The notes below the pieces were generated by a model. It saw nothing but the letters and a program-made list of their open reading frames with translations. It searched no databases and was not told the DNA's origin. From Acidobacteriota bacterium (GTDB taxonomy: Bacteria; Acidobacteriota; UBA6911; JACQSX01): 10,509 bases of DNA. The stretch lies in NCBI GenBank assembly GCA_016199665.1, contig JACQGG010000147.1, forward strand, positions 1 to 10,509, given 5' to 3'. Position 1 is the stretch's first letter; each line of letters starts with the position of its first letter. The translations under genes and the position numbers were made by a program. Below are positions 1-7,227 of the stretch, one piece after another.

Positions 1-597
1 GAAGGCCAGGAGCTTGTTAGGGTCGAGAGTCACCTGATATTGCTTGACGAATCCTCCGACCGACGCGACTTCGGCTACCCCGGGGACACTTTCCAGCCAG
101 TAGCGCACGTACCAGTCGTTCAGCGACCGGAGCCCGGCAAGGTTGTGCTGGCCGCTGCGGTCAACCAGCGCGTACTCAAAAGCCCATCCCACTCCGGTCG
201 CGTCCGGTCCCAGAGTCGGCGTGATCCCCTCAGGAAGCTTGCCCGCGATCTTGCTCATGTATTCCAGGACTCGACTGCGGCCCCAGTAGATATCGGTCCC
301 TTCGTCAAAGATGACGTAAACATACGAAAAGCCGTAGTCAGAGATGCCGCGCACAACGTTCACATGAGGTGCGGCCAGCATGGCGGAGATGATGGGGTAG
401 GTAATCTGGTCCTCAACCAGGTCCGGACTCCGCCCCGGCCACTCGGTGTAGACGATCACCTGCGGATCGGAAAGGTCGGGAATGGCATCCAGCGGCAAAT
501 GGAGCATCGACCAGACGCCAATGGCGAAGCCGCTCATGACCAGCAACACAACCAGCACCCGATGCCGGGCGCAGTACTCGATGATGTGGTTGATCAT
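1..597 (-). CDS. cusA: CusA/CzcA-family heavy-metal RND efflux pump, N-terminal part (partial)
   Basis: This is the inner-membrane proton-driven pump of a tripartite metal efflux complex. The frame is open from ATG at 597 to the window edge, giving 199 residues of an expected ~1,040. It begins MINHIIEYCARHR, followed by the first membrane helix (about residues 14-31), then the porter-domain start with PLDAIPDLSDPQV, the EWPGRSP and VEDQITYP motifs, RGISDYGFSYVYV and YWGRSRVLEYM. It ends in the GGFVKQYQVTLDPNKL block. These are standard HME-RND motifs, and their wording is closer to Cu/Ag-exporting CusA than to Zn/Co/Cd-exporting CzcA; substrate is inference. An ATG two codons upstream (603) is possible, but AAGGAGG at 611-605 sits only 1 nt from it and an ideal 7 nt from ATG 597, so 597 is preferred. 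The gene follows cusB by 13 nt. The methionine and proton-relay residues of the pump lie outside the window. Confidence 0.96.
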   Translation of the reverse strand, partial: MINHIIEYCARHRVLVVLLVMSGFAIGVWSMLHLPLDAIPDLSDPQVIVYTEWPGRSPDLVEDQITYPIISAMLAAPHVNVVRGISDYGFSYVYVIFDEGTDIYWGRSRVLEYMSKIAGKLPEGITPTLGPDATGVGWAFEYALVDRSGQHNLAGLRSLNDWYVRYWLESVPGVAEVASVGGFVKQYQVTLDPNKLLAF

Positions 598-603
598 TCT
601 CAT

Positions 604-611
604 CCCTCCTT
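604..611 (-). promoter_or_regulatory. Shine-Dalgarno of cusA overlapping the cusB stop codon
   Basis: The minus strand reads AAGGAGGG here, a near-perfect anti-16S match. Its first base is the last base of the cusB TGA stop (613-611). Ribosomes finishing cusB therefore end on the cusA binding site, which points to translational coupling and matched synthesis of adaptor and pump. It also decides the cusA start in favour of ATG 597. Confidence 0.85.
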
Positions 612-2293
612 CATCGAGCCGTAATGTTGAACTGGCCTGATCCCAACAATTGGCCTTGTCGTTCTACACTGACTGTGGTCTGCCACGTCCACGCCATGGG
701 GATTTTTATGGTCCCCGAGTACTCACCGCCGCCCAGCGGGGAAAGGGTGGCCTCAGCGCTCATCGGGGGCATGGAACCCATGGCCGGCATGAATATCCTG
801 ACCCGGACCACGGCATCCGGGATGAGCGTTCCCATGTCGTCGGATATCTTGACCCGGACCCTGTTGTCTCCCACTTTGGCCGGCTCAGGCTCGGTGCGAA
901 GTTGAATGCGAAGCTGTTGAGCCGGCTTGGCGGTGACCGGTTGCGGGGCTTGCGGCGCGCCCATGTTTGCGAAAGCCGTCTTCAGTCTGCTTTCCGAATC
1001 AAGAATGAAATTGGCGGCGGTTGCGACACGTTCGCCCGCCTTTAGCCCCCGCTTGATTGCGTAAAAACCGCCGGCTTGCTCCCCAGTTTCGACCTGTCTC
1101 GGCTCAAAATAGCCGTTGCCTCTGTCCACAAAGACGAGTCGCTCCATTCCCGTATCGAGAAGCGCGTCCTCGGGAACGGTCAGTTGGGCTCCAAAGCTAA
1201 CCTTGAGCTTTACGTTGACAAACATGTTGGGCTTGAGGAGATAGCTCGGGTTGCTAAACTCCATTCGAATCTGGCCGGTCCGGGTGCTCGAGCTCAGGTA
1301 GGGATAGACGTAGCTGACCGTGCCGGTTAATACGGGACTCTGGCCGTTGGGCATTTCCACTGTAACCTGCTGCCCTTCCCGCACCAGCGGCAGGTCGTAT
1401 TCGTAAACCTCCCCGATCACCCACACGCTGGAAAGGTCCGCAATCATGTAGAGGTCCATTTCAGGAGTCACATAGCGCCCGTGGTGGTAGGCAGCCCGTT
1501 CGGTTACAAATCCGGTGACCTGCGAGTAAACCGTTATTTCGCGGCGGGCTTTGCCTTCCGTCTCCAGGATCTCAATTTCCCTGTCGGACACATCCCACAA
1601 TTGCAGGCGGTGCCGGCTGGCCTCGACCAAATTCGCCGCGCCTCTTGAGATCGACGGGAAGGGACTGCCGCCGAGATCCTTCCGGGCCCGCAGCGCAAGC
1701 AAATACTCCTCTTGCGTAGACACGAGTTCAGGGCTGTAGATGGTAAAGAGCGGGTCGCCTGCCTTGACGAACTTGCCCACGAAGTCGACAAATACCTGTT
1801 CCAGCCAGCCGCTGACCTTGGTGTGAATGTGAGTGACTCGCCTCTCATCGTAGGTAATCTTGCCGGCGGTGCGGAGTTCTTTCTCCAGCCGGCGTACTTG
1901 CGCGGGAACAGTCGTGACCCCGGTCAACTGCTGCTGTTGGGGAGAAACAAAGAAGGTTTTTTCTTCGCGGGGCGCCGCCGGGGCCTCGGCAGGCTGAGCC
2001 GGCGCCGGGAGGTGGGCCATACCGGAATGGCCCTCTTGGGGTACTTCCGTTTCCCCGGTTTCCGTCCCGTTCTTAACCTGTTCCGCTCTGTGGAAAATTT
2101 TCGAGGTAATCTTTTCCAGATGCTGCCCATAAAACTGCCAAGCCACCAGTGCAGCGGCCGCCAGCAGAATCAGCCCCAGAAACAGGCGGGTCAGCAGACC
2201 CGCGTTCGGTTTTCCCCGCTGGGCGGCGCCTGAAGGGGGAGCAGGAGCCGGAGGAGAGTCTTGGTTCGACAAATTGTTGAGTTGGTCTGTCAT
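611..2293 (-). CDS. cusB: CusB-type RND efflux periplasmic adaptor with C-terminal YtkA/FixH-like domain
   Basis: This is the membrane-fusion (adaptor) subunit of a CusBA/CzcBA-type metal exporter, linking the RND pump to an outer-membrane channel. It has 560 residues, longer than E. coli CusB (~407). A Pro-rich cytoplasmic tail precedes one membrane anchor (about 33-53). A linker with the His/Met cluster HSGMAH (89-94) follows. The adaptor core runs about 112-442: barrel-sandwich start HIHTKVSGWLEQV, the family signature YSPELVSTQEEYL (186-198), the helical hairpin, then beta-barrel and membrane-proximal parts with WVIGEVYEYD and VPEDALLDTG. Residues about 460-557 form a separate domain resembling YtkA/FixH-like proteins, with methionines at 502, 505, 508 and 511 and MAWTW at 533-537. 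The N-terminal YHS-like heavy-metal-binding domain seen in many relatives is absent. ATG 2293 is preceded by AGGAAGG. The start lies 212 nt after the Cys-rich gene and the stop abuts cusA. Adaptor family certain; metal Cu/Ag likely; C-terminal domain call moderate. Confidence 0.95.
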   Translation of the reverse strand: MTDQLNNLSNQDSPPAPAPPSGAAQRGKPNAGLLTRLFLGLILLAAAALVAWQFYGQHLEKITSKIFHRAEQVKNGTETGETEVPQEGHSGMAHLPAPAQPAEAPAAPREEKTFFVSPQQQQLTGVTTVPAQVRRLEKELRTAGKITYDERRVTHIHTKVSGWLEQVFVDFVGKFVKAGDPLFTIYSPELVSTQEEYLLALRARKDLGGSPFPSISRGAANLVEASRHRLQLWDVSDREIEILETEGKARREITVYSQVTGFVTERAAYHHGRYVTPEMDLYMIADLSSVWVIGEVYEYDLPLVREGQQVTVEMPNGQSPVLTGTVSYVYPYLSSSTRTGQIRMEFSNPSYLLKPNMFVNVKLKVSFGAQLTVPEDALLDTGMERLVFVDRGNGYFEPRQVETGEQAGGFYAIKRGLKAGERVATAANFILDSESRLKTAFANMGAPQAPQPVTAKPAQQLRIQLRTEPEPAKVGDNRVRVKISDDMGTLIPDAVVRVRIFMPAMGSMPPMSAEATLSPLGGGEYSGTIKIPMAWTWQTTVSVERQGQLLGSGQFNITAR

Positions 2294-2358
2294 GATCCTT
2301 CCTGAGTCAATCCCTTTTCATGCTCTGTTTTTGCTGAATGGTTTTTTGTCAGACGACC

Positions 2359-2379
2359 TCCCGCCAGACCCCGGCGGGA
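2359..2379 (-). other. Intercistronic hairpin between the Cys-rich gene and cusB
   Basis: A perfect 7-bp inverted repeat, TCCCGCC and GGCGGGA, flanks a 7-nt loop. It lies in the 212-nt gap between the Cys-rich gene stop (2506) and the cusB start (2293). No U-run follows it on the minus strand (AAAAAAC appears instead), so it is not a canonical terminator. It could stabilise the downstream cusBA message or mark an RNA-processing site. Role is inference. Nothing else recognisable lies in this gap. Confidence 0.5.
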
Positions 2380-2505
2380 ATTGAACCGGCTTGTTGTCCC
2401 AGTCGAAAGGGAGGCCAATAACGGTTTTGCCAGAAACAGGATCTCACCCTGCGTGGCAAATTACGTCGCTGGACGGAAAACGGGCGCACTATGCCCGCAA
2501 GAACT

Positions 2506-2868
2506 TCAGATCAGAAAAGAGGAATGGAGGATAAAAAGAGGCATGCCCGGCTGGCGCGGCAACAGTTTCTGCACCCAGCGAGTCAGAAACGCGACGGAAA
2601 CGTCGGTGGAAATATCGTCGACCCGCAGCGGCAGCAAGACGCTGGTCCGCTCGGATTTGACCTTGTAAGCGGAGTCTGCATGGCGGCACTCCGTCTTGCA
2701 GCAGGTCATGGCGCCGGCAGCCCCGGCGGCGGCAGCCTGGCAACAGAACCGCGCCTTTGCGCTTGAACAATCCCGTGTCCGGCTGGAATGAAGCGCATAC
2801 AGGTCTGCAAGCTGAACGGTCAGCAGGCTGAGCATCAGAGCCATGATCTGAGTCTTCCGGTACGCCAT
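2506..2868 (-). CDS. Small cysteine-rich exported protein, putative metal-binding
   Basis: I do not recognise a named family. The 120-residue product starts MAYRKTQIMALMLSLLTVQL, a short basic stretch plus hydrophobic core typical of a signal peptide (about 1-26). The mature part has six cysteines at 34, 42, 43, 56, 57 and 61 (CC, CC and TECRH), with an Ala/Gly-rich spacer between the two CC pairs. The C-terminal half lacks Cys and ends in a hydrophobic tail. The start at 2868 is chosen because GGAGAG (2881-2876) lies 7 nt upstream and the signal peptide follows directly; an in-frame extension to 2949 would bury that signal and would start upstream of the -10 box. It is the first gene after promoter and terminator and precedes cusB, so it probably belongs to the efflux operon. 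A periplasmic Cu/Ag-binding or sensing role is inference. The CC pairs could also form disulphides. Confidence 0.72.
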   Translation of the reverse strand: MAYRKTQIMALMLSLLTVQLADLYALHSSRTRDCSSAKARFCCQAAAAGAAGAMTCCKTECRHADSAYKVKSERTSVLLPLRVDDISTDVSVAFLTRWVQKLLPRQPGMPLFILHSSFLI

Positions 2869-2937
2869 GCTTTTTCTCTCCGGCTGGATCCACCGAGCCC
2901 CGGACTTTGCAGCAGCCGTGTCCCGCCGGTACCAGGG

Positions 2938-2943
2938 ATTATA
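2938..2943 (-). promoter_or_regulatory. Probable -10 box for the Cys-rich/cusBA operon
   Basis: The minus strand carries a perfect TATAAT, 70 nt upstream of the Cys-rich gene start. It lies within the palindrome GGGATTATATCCC (2935-2947, 5-bp arms, 3-nt centre). No recognisable -35 is present at 15-19 nt spacing; that position is taken by the U-tract and 3' arm of the upstream terminator. Transcription may need an activator, or the palindrome may be an operator. Promoter call moderate, regulation inferred. Confidence 0.55.
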
Positions 2944-2954
2944 TCCCAAATCAC

Positions 2955-2989
2955 GAAAAAGCGGACCGTCCTGCGCCAGCAGGTCCGCT
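2955..2989 (-). terminator. Intrinsic terminator after the TonB-dependent receptor gene
   Basis: On the minus strand AGCGGA pairs with TCCGCT (6 bp) around an inner CCTGC/GCAGG stem (5 bp) with a 4-nt loop and one 4-nt bulge, immediately followed by a T-run (2960-2956). It lies about 88 nt past the receptor stop at 3078. It separates the receptor transcription unit from the efflux operon, whose -10 box lies about 12 nt beyond it. Confidence 0.85.
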
Positions 2990-3077
2990 CCCTTTAGAAC
3001 ATGGAGAACATGCTCAGAATCTCGCCGCTACGAACGCGAAGTTCGCCAAGACGCAGCCGGAAGGGCGGCGGCCTTCC

Positions 3078-6000
3078 TCACCAAATCAATTTCAGACCCA
3101 ACTGGATCTGACGACTGTCGCCGACGGTGCTGCTGATCCTGCCGCCCGTGGGAAGCACGGCGGTCCTGCTGGAAAAAATAGTCACACTGGGAAGCGCAAA
3201 CTGGGCGCGATTGAAAATGTTAAAGCATTCCGCACGGAACTGAAGGGCCAGATTCTCAGAAAACCTCGATCTTATGGCAGTGTTCTTTGTCAGGCCAAGG
3301 TCCATATTCGCATAGCCGGGACCCATGATTGTGTTTCGACCCAGATTGCCGAATGTGCGGGCTGGAGCAACCACAAAAGCGGAAAGATCCAGATACTGGT
3401 CTGGGTTGTCTTTGCGAATCGGGTTGTTGCTGGCTCCCGGAGCCAGGTCCGGGCGCTGCAAGGTCGGCCGGATGATGGCCCCGGCGTTGTCGAAATTGAG
3501 ATTGACGCTGAAAGGCTGGCCGACGCTGAGCGAGACAATCCCATTGAGCGCCCAGCCCCCCAGCAACGCTCTTGTCATTCCTGCCAGGCTATCGCGCAGC
3601 GGCAGCTCGTAAACCCAGCTCGAGGTGAAACTATGCCTGCTGTCCAGCGGGGAAAGACCCCGCTCCGCTTTTGGATCGTCCTGATTTTGCGCAAATCCAC
3701 CCCCGCCATAATCGGTCAGTCCGGAGGATGTCGCACCGTCATCGATGTTCTTCGAGAAGGTGTAAGACACCCGCGCCTGAAGGCCTGCGGTGAGCCGGCG
3801 ATCCAGCTTGATCTGCAAGGCGTTGTAAAAGGACTGGCCATCGGACTTGGTGTAGATCATCTGGCTGAAGCCGGGGTTTCGCTGCGGTGTTCCCGGAGGG
3901 ATCGTCCACCTTCCGTTGACTAAAGCCCCAACGGGCCGGTTGGCGTCCGTCTGGTTGAGAAGGTGAGTGCCACGGCCCCCCAGATAGCCCACGGTCAAAA
4001 CCGCATCCTTGAAGAGCTCGCGCGAGAGGGTCAGGTTGAATTTCTGTTCGTAGCTGGTGTTCATGTTGAACTGGACCGCGTTGGCGTTTCGGGTTCCGGC
4101 TACGTTCCCCTGCGAGACCAGCCTGGCCACGATCTTGGAGACGTCTGGAAACAGGTCCGGAGCGGGATTGGCCACCGAGGTAAAGTTGAAAAACGGCACA
4201 TTGCGCGCTCCATGAATCCGATAATGCGGCGGCAGCATCAACGAAAAGAAAATGCCATAGCCGAGTCGCACGACTGTCTTGCCGTCTCCGACCGGATCCC
4301 AGGCTATCCCGAGGCGCGGAGAAACATCCTTCCGGCTCGGATTTTTCCAGAACGGATCGCCGATTGTTGTAACGCGATCCAGGACCACGTCGCGCAGGAC
4401 CGCCATCTTGCCATTGACCTCCGTGGGGATGGTATAGAACTCCCAGCGCACCCCCATATTCAAGGTCAGATGTGACGAAAGCCGCCAGTCGTCCTGAAAA
4501 TACATGGCGGGATACCATTGCCTCCAGCCGCGGGCTCCATCGCTGCCGGGCAGCTCCGCCTCACTTAACTGATTGGGAATGCCGCGAAGAAAGGTTTCCA
4601 GGCTGGCAAAGGAAAAGCTGCCCAGGCGGTGCGTGTTGTCGTTCAACTGGACCCGCTCAAGATTGAAGCCGAACTTGTACGAATGGGCGCCGCGGGTGTA
4701 GTACAGGTTGTCGGTGTACTGAAAAAGGTTCTGCACGCCGCCTCGAGGATCCTTGCCATTGGTACCTGACAAGCCTCCGACGCCAATGCCGGCGAAGCTC
4801 TGCGGCTCCCCCGGCCGGAACGTAAACGAAATGGGACGCAAGGCCACCGAATCGCCTCTCACCTTGGTCCGATTGTAAGCAAAGCGCAGCACGTTCAAGA
4901 GATTGGGCGTTATCGTCTGATTCTCCTCCAAGGTCGCGTACTGGTAGCGACTGACCTGCTGATCGGCGAAATTGGGGAGAGAAAACGGGATCTGTACCGC
5001 GCCGTCATCGAAGTTGTAGCGGACAAAAAAACGGTTCCGGTCGGAGAATTGGTGGTCCACCTTGAACACCCAATAATTCTCGCGGACGTCATTCACCCCG
5101 GAGTTATTGAAAGTCGCGACGCCTTGTCCGATGTTGGCCCCATTGGGCAGCGGGTACAATTCATCCAGGATGGGACGAACGCTGCTGGCCACGCCGACTT
5201 CCCGGAGCCCTCCTCCGGGAGCCGGCAAGAAACCGCGGCGGGCATTCTCGTCGGGAACGAAGCCCACAAAAGAAAGCCCCTTGGCCTGCCTTAAGCCTTC
5301 GTAATTAAAGAAGAAAAAAGTCTGGTTCTTGACAATGGGCCCGCCCAGGCTCGCGCCAAACTGATGCCTCTTAAACTCCGGCTTGGTCGGTATGGCGAAA
5401 AAATTGCGGGCGTCCAGGTTGTCATTCCGATGAAATTCAAAAAGCGTTCCGTGAATCTCATTGGTCCCGCTCTTGCTGATCATGTTAAAGACCCCGCCGG
5501 CAGCGCGTCCGTACTCGGCGGAAAAATTGCTCACCTCCACCCGAAACTCACGGATGGCATCGACCCCCAGGATGACCCCGGCAACGCTGCCCGGCGCCTG
5601 AAAGTTTAAGAATCCGTTAATCGACGTCCCATCCAGAAGATAGCCCGTCTGATCGGGTCGAGAGCCCGCAACGGAAACCCGGGTGCCAAAACCCTTGTTG
5701 ACCGACTGATCCGTGTTGCGCACGTTCACCGTGCCTGTTTCCAGAAGGGAAAGCTGGGTAAAGTCCCGCCCGTTTAAGGGCAGTTCGGTCATCTGCCTGC
5801 TGTTGATGAGTCCGGACACGGAAGAAACGGTTGTGTCAACAATAGGCGCCTCTCCGGTAACGGTCACCTCTTCGGCAATTTCTCCCACTTGCAGGACGAA
5901 ATCGATCAAGGCTTCCTGCGCGATGACCAGCTCAATTCCCTGGCGACTGGTCTTCTTGAATCCCTCCAGGGAAGCCGTAATCTGGTAACGCCCCGCGGGC

Positions 6001-6248
6001 AGGCCGGTGACCCCATATCGCCCCTGGTCATCGGACAGCACCGTCTGGGTGCGACCGGTTTCAGTACTTTCCACGACAATGGTGACGCCGGGAAGAACCG
6101 CTCCGCTGTCATCCCGCACCCGCCCGTTGACGCCGGCTGTGGTCTGAGCGTAGGACGTCCCGTCAAGGGCCCCATAAAGAACCGCCCCCAGCACGCCGAA
6201 AAAAAAGAATCGTCTAAGATTGCGGACTGTATTTAACTGTTTAAGCAT
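3078..6248 (-). CDS. Oar-type TonB-dependent receptor with carboxypeptidase-regulatory-like domain
   Basis: An outer-membrane beta-barrel receptor for energised uptake, 1,056 residues, the usual size for this family. A signal peptide ends near SYA-Q (34/35). Residues about 39-120 form a CarboxypepD-reg-like Ig fold (VNGRVRDDSGAVLPGVTI, GRYGVTGLPAGRYQI). The EEVTVTGEAPIVDTT segment (126-140) occupies the place of a TonB box or linker. The plug runs to about 260, with LPLNGRDFTQL, GYLLDGTSING and EFRVEVSNFSAEYGRAAGG. The barrel begins near 295 (FGASLGGPIVKNQTFFFFNYEG) and ends LGLKLIW, with the terminal aromatic expected by the BAM machinery. AAGGAG (6262-6257) lies 8 nt before ATG 6248. It follows the TPR-like gene by 80 nt and ends before a strong terminator. 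Such receptors are very numerous in Acidobacteriota. The substrate cannot be read from sequence; metal or a metal chelate is suggested only by neighbours. Confidence 0.95.
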   Translation of the reverse strand: MLKQLNTVRNLRRFFFFGVLGAVLYGALDGTSYAQTTAGVNGRVRDDSGAVLPGVTIVVESTETGRTQTVLSDDQGRYGVTGLPAGRYQITASLEGFKKTSRQGIELVIAQEALIDFVLQVGEIAEEVTVTGEAPIVDTTVSSVSGLINSRQMTELPLNGRDFTQLSLLETGTVNVRNTDQSVNKGFGTRVSVAGSRPDQTGYLLDGTSINGFLNFQAPGSVAGVILGVDAIREFRVEVSNFSAEYGRAAGGVFNMISKSGTNEIHGTLFEFHRNDNLDARNFFAIPTKPEFKRHQFGASLGGPIVKNQTFFFFNYEGLRQAKGLSFVGFVPDENARRGFLPAPGGGLREVGVASSVRPILDELYPLPNGANIGQGVATFNNSGVNDVRENYWVFKVDHQFSDRNRFFVRYNFDDGAVQIPFSLPNFADQQVSRYQYATLEENQTITPNLLNVLRFAYNRTKVRGDSVALRPISFTFRPGEPQSFAGIGVGGLSGTNGKDPRGGVQNLFQYTDNLYYTRGAHSYKFGFNLERVQLNDNTHRLGSFSFASLETFLRGIPNQLSEAELPGSDGARGWRQWYPAMYFQDDWRLSSHLTLNMGVRWEFYTIPTEVNGKMAVLRDVVLDRVTTIGDPFWKNPSRKDVSPRLGIAWDPVGDGKTVVRLGYGIFFSLMLPPHYRIHGARNVPFFNFTSVANPAPDLFPDVSKIVARLVSQGNVAGTRNANAVQFNMNTSYEQKFNLTLSRELFKDAVLTVGYLGGRGTHLLNQTDANRPVGALVNGRWTIPPGTPQRNPGFSQMIYTKSDGQSFYNALQIKLDRRLTAGLQARVSYTFSKNIDDGATSSGLTDYGGGGFAQNQDDPKAERGLSPLDSRHSFTSSWVYELPLRDSLAGMTRALLGGWALNGIVSLSVGQPFSVNLNFDNAGAIIRPTLQRPDLAPGASNNPIRKDNPDQYLDLSAFVVAPARTFGNLGRNTIMGPGYANMDLGLTKNTAIRSRFSENLALQFRAECFNIFNRAQFALPSVTIFSSRTAVLPTGGRISSTVGDSRQIQLGLKLIW

Positions 6249-6328
6249 AGCTGTGACTCCTTCTTATCATGATGCAAACCTTAGCATCTTTCAGTTTCTA
6301 TGTTCAAGTTTCAGTCGCCAAGAAGTAA

Positions 6329-7075
6329 CTAGGGCGGAGTGTTCAGCCGGGTGAGCACCCTTTGAGCCGTCGAGGCTTCCGGAGTGTTCGGATACTTCTG
6401 GACGATTTCGTTGAAAAGCGCGACTGCCTTGCCTTTCAGTGCGGCGCCGCCAGGAGATTGCTTCTTGTCTTCCAGGCGGGAAAGGTTCAAGTAACTGATG
6501 GCCAGAAAAAGATCCAGCTCCGATTTCCTCTCATAGCGAGGGTACGTCTTCTTGAACCGGGCTGCCTCCTGCACGAATTTACGCAGTCCGGTCTCATCAG
6601 TTTCCTTTTGCGTATAAAAGGTTTTTTCCAGAACCAGAAAGCGGGCTTCGTCCGCATGCGCGCCTTTGGGCTGCAGCTCCAGGTACTGGCCGAAAGCAGC
6701 GCGATCGTAAAGATAAGCCCGCTTGCCGTCGTCGTAAAAAATAGTGATCTCCAGAGCGGCGCACCTTCGCACTGCCAGGTCGATGAGGGCCCTCTGATCG
6801 AACCCGTGCGCCATGATCTCCTCGTTCATCAGCGAGGACAATTCTTCAGCCTCCATGGCCAGGGAAAACAGGGCCTCCGCTTTTTCCCGCTTCGACGCCG
6901 CCTGAGTTGCCCGCGTCTTCAAATTGGTCATGTTTTTCAGACTTTCGTTGACTTCAGGAGGGCCCATGACATAATCGCCCTTCACCACGGCTGTCGGCAA
7001 AAGGCAGCTAACAAGAAAAACCAGCGCCTGAATCAGGCGCCAGCTCACAGGTGTTGGCCATCGGGTTAATCTCAA
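6329..7075 (-). CDS. Secreted or lipoprotein TPR-like protein of unknown function
   Basis: A 248-residue exported protein, counting from the proposed TTG start at 7075. That codon has GGGAG (7088-7084) 8 nt upstream and leads into a basic stretch and hydrophobic core. The frame is open further to a GTG at 7111 (260 residues), but that start has no good ribosome site; a GTG at 7048 is a third option. The signal ends at LVSC (21-24), which fits a lipobox, although the hydrophobic stretch continues after it, so signal peptidase I cleavage near VVKG (30-33) is possible. The rest is helical and charged. TPR-like helix pairs lie around 121-150, 163-203 and 214-244, the last (KAVALFNEIVQKYPNTPEA) closest to a canonical repeat as in BamD- or YbgF-type proteins. 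It sits 80 nt before the TonB receptor and about 150 nt after the HupE-like gene, on the same strand. A scaffold role in the envelope is inference. Confidence 0.75.
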   Translation of the reverse strand: MRLTRWPTPVSWRLIQALVFLVSCLLPTAVVKGDYVMGPPEVNESLKNMTNLKTRATQAASKREKAEALFSLAMEAEELSSLMNEEIMAHGFDQRALIDLAVRRCAALEITIFYDDGKRAYLYDRAAFGQYLELQPKGAHADEARFLVLEKTFYTQKETDETGLRKFVQEAARFKKTYPRYERKSELDLFLAISYLNLSRLEDKKQSPGGAALKGKAVALFNEIVQKYPNTPEASTAQRVLTRLNTPP

Positions 7076-7128
7076 GGCATCATCTCCCGAGGAAATCGCA
7101 GATCCCCTCACTTTTTCTTACGGCTCCG

Positions 7129-7175
7129 GTGTTACCTGACCCCTTCCGGGCGCGCCGTGTGCAAATTGACCCTTC
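7129..7175. repeat. Imperfect short direct repeat in the hupE-like/TPR intergenic gap
   Basis: Two similar plus-strand units, GTGTTACCTGACCCCTTC (7129-7146) and GTGTGCAAATTGACCCTTC (7157-7175), share GTGT and TGACCC(C)TTC. They fill much of the gap between the HupE-like stop (7228) and the TPR gene. They could be a degenerate mobile-element remnant or a paired binding site; I cannot tell which. Confidence 0.3.
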
Positions 7176-7227
7176 TCCCGAAACTTCGTTCATTGGCTCG
7201 CTGTTTCGGACAGGTGTGCGCTGTTTT

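Noticed and set aside
2364..2395. tRNA T-arm-like sequence on the minus strand (GGTTCAATTCCCGCC)
   Set aside because: The putative T-stem has a mismatch and no D-arm, anticodon arm or acceptor stem can be built around it; the CCCGCC is better explained by the simple hairpin.
2869..2949. N-terminal extension of the Cys-rich protein to 2949
   Set aside because: It would hide the signal peptide, lacks a ribosome site and begins upstream of the likely -10 box, so its start would not be transcribed.
2907..3923. 338-codon plus-strand frame over the receptor 3' end and terminator
   Set aside because: It crosses the terminator and is antisense to clear receptor barrel sequence. The composition is that of a shadow frame.
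7112..7227. Possible terminator between the HupE-like and TPR-like genes
   Set aside because: Only 4-bp inverted repeats (CGAA/TTCG) and no hairpin followed by a T-run were found, so I keep the three genes as one possible transcription unit.
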